This document shows, in pieces, positions 1 through 4,811 of a stretch of DNA of 8,892 nucleotides. The notes under the pieces are model-generated. The model had not been told where the DNA came from. It saw only the letters and a list, made by a program, of their open reading frames with translations, and ran no database searches. This DNA is from Actinomycetota bacterium (GTDB lineage Bacteria > Actinomycetota > Actinomycetes > S36-B12), in the NCBI GenBank assembly GCA_003456155.1, contig DMPC01000149.1, positions 5,370-14,261 on the forward strand, given 5' to 3'. The translations under genes were made by a program, and so were the position numbers. How positions within the stretch are numbered: the first letter of the stretch is position 1; every line of letters begins with the position of its first letter.

Positions 1-10
1 GGCGGCTACG

Positions 11-1105
11 GTGGGCCCCGTGTCGTCCCCGACCTCCACCCCTCATCCCTCACACGAGCGCACCCGGTCCCACCCGGGCTGGTTCAGCGGAGTGATGGGG
101 ACGGCTGCCCTGGCGACCGCGGCCTTCCGACTCCCGTCCGACGCGGGTGCCGTCGACGTGACCGGGAACGTCCTGGGCTGGGCGCTCCTCGGGCTGTCGA
201 TCGTCGGACTCCTCGTGATCGTCGCGGCGAACCTGCTGGCCCCCACGCCGCGGCAGCTGCTGTGGAAGGACCTGGGATCCCGGGAGAAGGGCCCGGCCTA
301 CGCCGCCATTCCCGGCGCCGTCCTCACCGTCGTCCTCGCCACCGAGGCAGGGCTGCCGAACCTCGCCTCCCTGTCGGTCGTGGCCTGGATCCTCCTGTTC
401 GTCACGCTGATCGTCGCCGGCGCCGATCTGCTGCTGACGATGGTGTTCTTCGCCTCCGCGATCGCCAACCGCGGGAAGCTCGAGCAGGGGGCGCTCTCGG
501 GGGTGTGGTTCATGCCCCAGACCGTCCTCCTGCTGTCGGCCACCACCCTGGCTCGACTCAGCGTCGAGCCGAGCACGGCGATCGCCGAGGTTGCTGCGCC
601 GCTCGCCGTGCTGTTCCTGGGCGCCGGGTTCCTGCTGTTCCTCCTCGTCGGGGCCCTCGTCCTGGGCCGTCTCATCACCGAGCCGATGTTCCAGACATCC
701 GGCATCCCCAGTGCCTGGATCATGATGAGCCCCGCTGCTGCGTCGGCACTCGCCTTCATCGCGATCCCCCTGGTGACCCCGACACTCCTCGACGCCCAGT
801 CGCAGACGGTGACCTCCGTGACGAGTCTGATGGCCGGGGCGATGATCGGGTTCAGCCTGTGGTGGCTGATGGTCGTGACCATGCTGACGATCCGGCTGCG
901 CCAGGAGGCTCGCGAGTTCACGCCCTCGTCGTGGGGCTTCGTCTTCCCGCTCGCCGCTGTGGCCGTCGCCAGCGGGGGCCTGGCCCAGACCTGGGAATCG
1001 TTCCTGATGGACATCCTCGCGATCGTGATGGCGGCACTGGGCACCGTGGTGTGGTGTGTCGTCGCCTACTCGACCCTGCGATGGCTGGCTGCGCGCCGAG
1101 GATGA
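11..1105 (+). CDS. TDT/SLAC1-like (TehA family) integral membrane transporter
   Basis: Probable membrane transporter or anion channel of the tellurite-resistance/dicarboxylate transporter (TDT) family, which includes TehA, Mae1 and plant SLAC1. Seen: 364 residues, almost entirely alternating hydrophobic segments consistent with about ten helices. The N-terminal signature HPGWFSGVMGTA (about residues 21-32) and a late PSSWGFVFPL segment (about 305-314) match the family's WF-x-x-VMGT and P-x-W-x-x-x-FPL patterns. Substrate cannot be told: members move C4-dicarboxylates, sulfite, chloride or nitrate, and tellurite resistance is often incidental. The start is uncertain. GTG at 11 or GTG at 20 are possible and the frame stays open to the window edge, so the true N-terminus may lie upstream. 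The AI-2E transporter gene follows 67 bp downstream on the same strand and may be co-transcribed. I am fairly sure of the family and unsure of the function. Confidence 0.8.
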   Translation: MGPVSSPTSTPHPSHERTRSHPGWFSGVMGTAALATAAFRLPSDAGAVDVTGNVLGWALLGLSIVGLLVIVAANLLAPTPRQLLWKDLGSREKGPAYAAIPGAVLTVVLATEAGLPNLASLSVVAWILLFVTLIVAGADLLLTMVFFASAIANRGKLEQGALSGVWFMPQTVLLLSATTLARLSVEPSTAIAEVAAPLAVLFLGAGFLLFLLVGALVLGRLITEPMFQTSGIPSAWIMMSPAAASALAFIAIPLVTPTLLDAQSQTVTSVTSLMAGAMIGFSLWWLMVVTMLTIRLRQEAREFTPSSWGFVFPLAAVAVASGGLAQTWESFLMDILAIVMAALGTVVWCVVAYSTLRWLAARRG

Positions 1106-1122
1106 GCGGGATCGGACTGGAG

Positions 1123-1128
1123 TAGCCT
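1123..1128 (+). promoter_or_regulatory. Candidate -10 box (TAGCCT) upstream of AI-2E transporter gene
   Basis: TAGCCT fits the TAnnnT pattern of actinobacterial housekeeping -10 boxes and lies 44 bp before the ATG at 1173, in the 67-bp gap after the preceding gene. A second TA-rich hexamer, TATCCA (1132-1137), overlaps the same zone. I see no convincing -35 at the usual distance, so the call is weak. Confidence 0.3.
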
Positions 1129-1160
1129 CGCTATCCAGCCGCCATGCGGGTGGAGCAATC

Positions 1161-1166
1161 GAGAGG
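1161..1166 (+). promoter_or_regulatory. Ribosome binding site GAGAGG that fixes the AI-2E gene start
   Basis: GAGAGG lies six bases before the ATG at 1173. It decides against the longer in-frame reading from 1056, which would overlap the previous gene and add a 39-residue, non-hydrophobic leader without family character. Confidence 0.6.
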
Positions 1167-1172
1167 ACCGAG

Positions 1173-2381
1173 ATGGGCGACAGCGCGCCGGAGTCCGATG
1201 GTGTGATGGCCGGCGAAGGGGGCAAGGGCTCATCCCGCCTGCAGGTCACCTTTGTGCCGTCGAATGTCTGGCGCGCCGGCCTCGTGGTGCTGGCTGTCGT
1301 CGCACTCGGGCTGTTCCTCAACTTCATCATCGATGACGGCGGCGGCGTCATCTTCACGGTCCTCATGTCCTGGTTCGCGGCGATCGCCATGGCACCGCTC
1401 GTGAACCGACTCTCACGCCACATGAGGCGCGGTGTCGCGACGATGATCGTGATCGTCTCCGGGCTGCTCTTCGCCGTCGTTTTCCTGCTGCTGTTCGGAG
1501 CGCTCTTCGTCGATCAGCTCGCCCAGCTCGTGATGCTCATCCCCGATCTCGTCGACGAGGCGATCATGTGGGCGAACCAGACGTTCGGCCTGTCCCTCTC
1601 CCAGGGGTCGCTGCTCGACATGGTCGGCTTGAGCACCGAGGACATGGCTGCGGCGGCAACCCAGATCGGCGTGACTCTGTTGGGCTTCGTCGTGTCGGTC
1701 GTGGGCAGCATCTTCGGCATCTTCACCTTCGCCCTGTTCACGTTCTACCTCTCCGCCGATATGCCTCGGCTCGAGCGCTGGATCGCGAGCCTCTTCCCCC
1801 CGCGCATGCAGGACGTCGTCTTCACCGTCTGGACGACGACCGCGCAGAAGACCGGCGGATACATCGGGGCACGAGTGATCCTCGCCGGAATCAACTCGGC
1901 GACCAGCGGCGTCGTCTTCGTGATCATCGGCATGCCCTACTGGCTGCCCCTGGCCCTGTGGACCGGCATCGTCGCCCAGTTCGTCCCGACCATCGGCACC
2001 TACATCGCCATCGTGCTGCCGGTCATCGTCGGGCTGCTGAGCGGCAGTCCGTGGATCGGAGTGGCGGCGCTGATCTGGGCGATCGTCTACCAGCAGGTCG
2101 AGAACCTCACGATCGAGCCTCGGATCAGTGCCAAGGCGGTCGACGTGAACCCGGCCGTCGCCTTCGGTTCGGTGCTCCTCGGAGCGGCGCTGTTCGGGGT
2201 GGCCGGTGCGTTCCTCGCCGTCCCGGTCGCCGCGATGCTCCTGGCGCTCCTGCAGACCTACGGCAAGCGCTACGAACTGCTTCCGGAGATGCTCGCCAAG
2301 CAGGAGCGCGATTATCAGCGCGCCCCTCGAAAGGTCATGCGTACCGAGCAGATCCCGACGCAGGAGGGCGAGGCCTCCTAG
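1173..2381 (+). CDS. AI-2E family transporter (TqsA/PerM-like permease)
   Basis: Integral membrane protein of the AI-2E (PerM/TqsA, formerly UPF0118) family. Seen: 402 residues from the ATG with a GAGAGG site. A charged N-terminus is followed by hydrophobic helices at about 35-53 and 57-76, a pair near 90-118, a less hydrophobic central region (about 119-165), and a block of C-terminal helices (about 240-362). Family landmarks are FVPTIGTYIA (about 270-279), QQVENLTIEPRI (about 307-318) and FGVAGAFLAVPVAA (about 341-354). The soluble tail after 365 is rich in charged residues. Known: E. coli TqsA was linked to AI-2 export, but other members act as Na+(Li+)/H+ antiporters or have no known substrate, so AI-2 transport should not be assumed here. 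The gene ends head-on against the SDR gene, sharing four bases. Confidence 0.9.
   Translation: MGDSAPESDGVMAGEGGKGSSRLQVTFVPSNVWRAGLVVLAVVALGLFLNFIIDDGGGVIFTVLMSWFAAIAMAPLVNRLSRHMRRGVATMIVIVSGLLFAVVFLLLFGALFVDQLAQLVMLIPDLVDEAIMWANQTFGLSLSQGSLLDMVGLSTEDMAAAATQIGVTLLGFVVSVVGSIFGIFTFALFTFYLSADMPRLERWIASLFPPRMQDVVFTVWTTTAQKTGGYIGARVILAGINSATSGVVFVIIGMPYWLPLALWTGIVAQFVPTIGTYIAIVLPVIVGLLSGSPWIGVAALIWAIVYQQVENLTIEPRISAKAVDVNPAVAFGSVLLGAALFGVAGAFLAVPVAAMLLALLQTYGKRYELLPEMLAKQERDYQRAPRKVMRTEQIPTQEGEAS
2362..2379. terminator. Possible hairpin at the convergent AI-2E/SDR gene ends
   Basis: AGGAGG (2362-2367) and CCTCCT (2374-2379) form a perfect 6-bp stem around a six-base loop, directly over the end of the AI-2E gene and the last bases of the opposing SDR gene. 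No T-run follows on either strand. It could slow transcription or be chance in codon-biased DNA. No other terminator is visible at this junction. Confidence 0.3.
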
Positions 2382-3127
2382 TTCGTCGGACCTCCGGCGA
2401 CGTACAGCACCTGCCCGGAGACGAACGAGGCTTCCTCGGAGGCGAGGAAGGACGCCACGTTCGCGACATCCTCCGGAACACCCACGCGTCGGACAGGTGT
2501 CTGGGCTGCGACGCTCGACGTGAACTCCTCGAAGTCCACGCCCATGCGCTCGGCTGTCGCTCGCGTCATCTCCGAGGCGATGAAGCCGGGCGCGATGGCG
2601 TTGGCGGTCACGCCGAACGGGCCCAACTCGATGGCCACGGTCTTGGTGAATCCCTGCAGGCCCGCCTTGGCCGCGGAGTAGTTCACCTGCCCGCGATTGC
2701 CGAGGGCGGAGATGCTCGACAGGCTGATCACGCGCCCCCATGCCGCCGCGACCATGTGTGCCTGCACCGCGCGGGTCATGAGGAAGGCACCGCGCAGGTG
2801 CACGTTCATGACAGCGTCCCAGTCCTCCAGCGTCATCTTGAACAGGAGGTTGTCGCGAAGGATGCCGGCGTTGTTGACCAGGACGGTGGGCGCCCCGAGC
2901 TCGTCCGTCGTGCGCGAGACGGCATCGGTCACCTGGGCTTCGTCCGTGACGTTCGCGGCGATGGCCACGGCGCGACCGCCCGCGGCGCGGATGCCTTCAG
3001 CGGTGGCCTCGGCACCGTCGATGTCGAGGTCGATGAGAGCGACGGCCATGCCGTCACGCGAGAAGCGCTGGGCGATGGCTGCGCCGATTCCGCGGGCCGC
3101 GCCGGAGATGATCGCTGTTCGGGTCAT
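2378..3127 (-). CDS. FabG-like short-chain dehydrogenase/reductase
   Basis: Cytoplasmic NAD(P)-dependent oxidoreductase of the classical SDR family, closest in style to 3-oxoacyl-ACP or acetoacetyl-CoA reductases. Seen: 249 residues, a full-length family size. The cofactor motif GAARGIG is at 9-15 and NNAG at 85-88. The catalytic tetrad is recognisable as N108, S137, Y150 and K154 (YxxxK). PG at 180-181 begins the substrate-loop region and SGQ at 237-239 the C-terminal core. An acidic D33 ends the second strand, which usually favours NAD(H), while R12 in the glycine motif is common in NADP(H) enzymes, so cofactor preference is open. The ATG lies 4 bp after the stop of the upstream Pr6Pr gene and has no good ribosome site nearby, which suggests translational coupling in an operon. 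Substrate is unknown; a lone FabG paralogue is seldom the essential fatty-acid-synthesis enzyme. Confidence 0.92.
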   Translation of the reverse strand: MTRTAIISGAARGIGAAIAQRFSRDGMAVALIDLDIDGAEATAEGIRAAGGRAVAIAANVTDEAQVTDAVSRTTDELGAPTVLVNNAGILRDNLLFKMTLEDWDAVMNVHLRGAFLMTRAVQAHMVAAAWGRVISLSSISALGNRGQVNYSAAKAGLQGFTKTVAIELGPFGVTANAIAPGFIASEMTRATAERMGVDFEEFTSSVAAQTPVRRVGVPEDVANVASFLASEEASFVSGQVLYVAGGPTN

Positions 3128-3131
3128 GGGA

Positions 3132-3917
3132 TCAGTCTGCCGAGTCCTCGTATCGCGTGAGTCGGGCCATGACCCGATCCACTCCCAGCAGCACGTAGCC
3201 CAGGACGATCGCGACGATCACGATGACGAGGACGAAGGTCAGCACCGACGTCCAACCGTTCGTACTGACGTCGAGGAACGGGTACGGGTAGGCGCCGATC
3301 ACCTGGCCTCGGACCAGGGCAAAGACGGCCCACAGCAGCGGCAGGACGAGGGCGAGCCACACCGTCATCGGGTAGATCAGCTTGCGCGGGCCGGCGATCA
3401 GCCAGATGAGCGGGGTGACGATCGGCACGATGATGTGCAGCATCATGTTGCTGATGAAGTCCCATCCCTGCCTCTCACCCCCCGCGAGCAGGACGTTGAA
3501 GACGACTCCCGTGACGATGATCATCAAGAGGGTGTCGAGGCGCAGCGCCCTCCAGATCGCCCCGACGCGATCCTCGCGACGGAACAGGTCGGGGCGCAGG
3601 AGGAGAACGGTGATGACGACGGCGACGGTGAGGTTGCTCAGTTGCGTGAAGTAGGTGGACCAGTCGAAGAAGCGCTCAAGGGGCGTATCGACGCCTCCGG
3701 GAACGTTGCCGAGGAGCGTCGGCTTCGACGGATCGCCCGTCCCGACGTAGTAGCCGCTGAGGTTGAGGGTGAGGGACAGCAACACGGCGAACCAGGCGAG
3801 GGCCGCATTCAGGATGAGCAGCATGCGCGCGTAGGAGGGGGGCTTCGGGATGTCCAGCAGCACCGGAGTCGTCATGAGCCCGCACGCTACGCCCTCTGTG
3901 CGCCCGGCACCCCGCAT
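3132..3917 (-). CDS. Pr6Pr family membrane protein (FAR-17a/AIG1-like)
   Basis: Six-helix membrane protein of the Pr6Pr group, related to eukaryotic FAR-17a/AIG1. Using ATG 3917 it has 261 residues. Predicted helices lie at about 31-52, 93-107, 129-145, 158-174, 183-202 and 223-245. Landmarks are YFTQLSN (89-95), MLHIIVP (159-165) and YPYPFLDV (210-217). Known: human AIG1 and ADTRP are membrane hydrolases that use a Thr and a His to split fatty acid esters of hydroxy fatty acids. T91 and H161 here sit in similar local contexts, so hydrolase activity is a reasonable inference but unproven. Start: ATG 3917 has GGGAG six bases upstream. ATG 3875 would give 247 residues beginning MTTPVLL, which resembles a natural N-terminus but lacks a good ribosome site. 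The gene lies 24 bp after the channel gene and 4 bp before the SDR gene. Confidence 0.83.
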   Translation of the reverse strand: MRGAGRTEGVACGLMTTPVLLDIPKPPSYARMLLILNAALAWFAVLLSLTLNLSGYYVGTGDPSKPTLLGNVPGGVDTPLERFFDWSTYFTQLSNLTVAVVITVLLLRPDLFRREDRVGAIWRALRLDTLLMIIVTGVVFNVLLAGGERQGWDFISNMMLHIIVPIVTPLIWLIAGPRKLIYPMTVWLALVLPLLWAVFALVRGQVIGAYPYPFLDVSTNGWTSVLTFVLVIVIVAIVLGYVLLGVDRVMARLTRYEDSAD

Positions 3918-3923
3918 TTGCGG

Positions 3924-3928
3924 CTCCC
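3924..3928 (-). promoter_or_regulatory. Ribosome binding site GGGAG for the Pr6Pr gene
   Basis: On the minus strand GGGAG ends six bases before ATG 3917, inside the 24-bp gap after the channel gene. It favours the longer start over the in-frame ATG at 3875, which has only a GAGG 17 bases away. Confidence 0.45.
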
Positions 3929-3941
3929 GCCGGGGCAGGAG

Positions 3942-4736
3942 TCAGGGCTTGCGCTCCTCGAGCACCGCCTCGAGGTCCCGGATGGCCTGCTGCTGCCGGG
4001 TGTTGAGTTCCTTCAGGGCCTCGAGCTGATCCTGGATGCTGGGCTGCTCCGACACCGGCTTGCTCTTGCGCGGGGCCAGGAAGAAGTTCGCCAGATAGCC
4101 GGTGAGCGTGCCGAAGATGCCGACGCCGACGATGATCACCATCGAGCCGAGGAGCCGACCTTCCGTCGTGACGGGGTACTGGTCGCCATAGCCGACCGTC
4201 GCCATCGTCACGATCATGTACCACAGGGAGTCGGACGCCGTCGTGATGTTCGCGCCGGGTGCATCGGACTCGATCTTGACCATGCCCAGGCTGCCGAACT
4301 CCAGGACCAGGATCGAGATGAAGAGCAGCGTGAACAGGGCGCTGTCGGCTCGGTCCTTGATGAGCGCGCGCCCGATGGCGCCCCAGCCGTAGTCCTTGAT
4401 CAGTCGGTAGACCTTGATCAGGCGGAAGAGGCGCAGGATGTTCGTCTGGGAGAAGGGCAGGCTGGAGAAGAAGTCGGCCCAGCCGTACTGCCGGAAGAAG
4501 TACTCCTTCTTCGACGGGGCGGTGATGAACCGGAACAGGAAGTCCATCGCGAAGAAGGTGGTGAGCACGAAGTTCACCAGTTCGAGGATCTGTCGCAGGT
4601 CGGGATCCCCGGCGAAGATCAGCAGGACGAGGTTGACGATGGACAGGATCGACAGCAACCCCATGAAGATCTCGTAGCTGGGGTTCTGCAGCTTCTGCCG
4701 CATGGCCGCTCGGCGGCTCGCCTCCTGCTCGGACAC
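3942..4736 (-). CDS. Voltage-gated potassium channel (Kv-type, six helices)
   Basis: Plasma-membrane K+ channel of the voltage-gated ion channel superfamily, expected to act as a tetramer. Numbered from GTG 4736 (264 residues): S1 about 24-42, S2 about 53-71, S3 about 86-95. S4 is 98-115 with basic residues every third position (R102, R105, K108, R111, K114), a classic voltage sensor. S5 is about 133-150. The pore holds the filter TVGYGD at 180-185, and S6 is about 196-219. The C-terminal 232-262 is polar and heptad-like (LEALKEL, DLEAVLE), a likely coiled coil that may hold the tetramer together. No cyclic-nucleotide or RCK/TrkA domain is present. Start: GTG 4736 is preceded by GAGGA with 7-base spacing, while the in-frame GTG 4754 has none and falls inside a palindrome. 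First gene of the minus-strand operon. All key residues look intact. Confidence 0.9.
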   Translation of the reverse strand: MSEQEASRRAAMRQKLQNPSYEIFMGLLSILSIVNLVLLIFAGDPDLRQILELVNFVLTTFFAMDFLFRFITAPSKKEYFFRQYGWADFFSSLPFSQTNILRLFRLIKVYRLIKDYGWGAIGRALIKDRADSALFTLLFISILVLEFGSLGMVKIESDAPGANITTASDSLWYMIVTMATVGYGDQYPVTTEGRLLGSMVIIVGVGIFGTLTGYLANFFLAPRKSKPVSEQPSIQDQLEALKELNTRQQQAIRDLEAVLEERKP

Positions 4737-4743
4737 GCCTACA

Positions 4744-4748
4744 TCCTC
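4744..4748 (-). promoter_or_regulatory. Ribosome binding site GAGGA deciding the channel start
   Basis: On the minus strand GAGGA stands seven bases before GTG 4736. The alternative GTG at 4754 is preceded by CCGGCGCCGG with no purine-rich site. The first G of this site is also the outer base of the palindrome at 4748-4771, so a hairpin there could affect ribosome access. Confidence 0.55.
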
Positions 4749-4771
4749 GCGCACCCGGCGCCGGATGCGCG
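4748..4771. promoter_or_regulatory. 24-bp near-perfect palindrome, candidate operator
   Basis: The left half CGCGCAcCCGGC and right half GCCGGaTGCGCG pair at 11 of 12 positions; the one mismatch is C4753 against A4766. The core CCGGCGCCGG is a perfect 10-bp palindrome. It lies in the 75-bp region between the divergent channel and flavoenzyme genes, just upstream of the channel's ribosome site and over the expected -35 zone of the flavoenzyme promoter. Position and symmetry suit a dimeric repressor site; an RNA hairpin is the alternative. No regulator gene is present in the window. Confidence 0.5.
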
Positions 4772-4788
4772 GCAGTCACACGCGTCAC

Positions 4789-4794
4789 TACGCT
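4789..4794 (+). promoter_or_regulatory. Candidate -10 box (TACGCT) for the flavoenzyme gene
   Basis: TACGCT fits TAnnnT and lies 17 bp upstream of the ATG at 4812, implying transcription from about 4800 and a very short leader containing only the ribosome site. No clear -35 is present; the expected place (about 4766-4771) lies in the right end of the 24-bp palindrome. The box is enclosed by a small dyad, CGTCA (4783-4787) and TGACG (4794-4798). Confidence 0.35.
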
Positions 4795-4801
4795 GACGGC
4801 C

Positions 4802-4806
4802 GGAGG
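4802..4806 (+). promoter_or_regulatory. Ribosome binding site GGAGG for the flavoenzyme gene
   Basis: GGAGG with a 5-base spacer precedes ATG 4812. It supports this start, which leaves only a short lead (about 12 residues) before the FAD-binding strand. Confidence 0.7.
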
Positions 4807-4811
4807 TTCGG

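Noticed and set aside
11..1105. Calling the first gene a tellurite-resistance gene
   Set aside because: The TDT family name is historical; nothing in the sequence or neighbourhood points to tellurite.
1056..1172. N-terminal extension of the AI-2E gene to an upstream GTG inside the previous gene
   Set aside because: ATG 1173 has GAGAGG at proper spacing; the extension overlaps the previous gene by 50 bp and adds no family sequence.
50..1423. Minus-strand open frame of 457 codons opposite the first transporter
   Set aside because: No recognisable domain, biased composition, and it runs across the end of one real gene into the next.
1173..2381. Quorum-sensing module built on the AI-2E transporter
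   Set aside because: No LuxS, Lsr or signalling gene is present, and most members of this family are not shown to move AI-2.
3180..3240. Repetitive GACGATC/GACGAGGACGA stretch suggesting a repeat element
   Set aside because: It encodes the Val/Ile-rich last helix of the Pr6Pr protein on the minus strand (GTC/ATC codons); the repetition is codon bias.
3921..3941. Possible terminator hairpin between channel and Pr6Pr genes (CTCC...GGAG)
   Set aside because: The stem is only 4 bp before a C/A mismatch and the inner pairs leave a two-base loop; no T-run. The purines are better explained as the Pr6Pr ribosome site.
4737..4754. Channel start at GTG 4754 (six more residues)
   Set aside because: No ribosome site before it and it falls inside the 24-bp palindrome, while GTG 4736 has GAGGA at 7-base spacing.
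2697..4796. Long plus-strand open frame (699 codons) across the three minus-strand genes
   Set aside because: It spans two intergenic junctions and reads as low-complexity Asp/Glu/Arg/Gln-rich sequence, a typical antisense shadow; the minus-strand frames have clear motifs such as TVGYGD and YxxxK.
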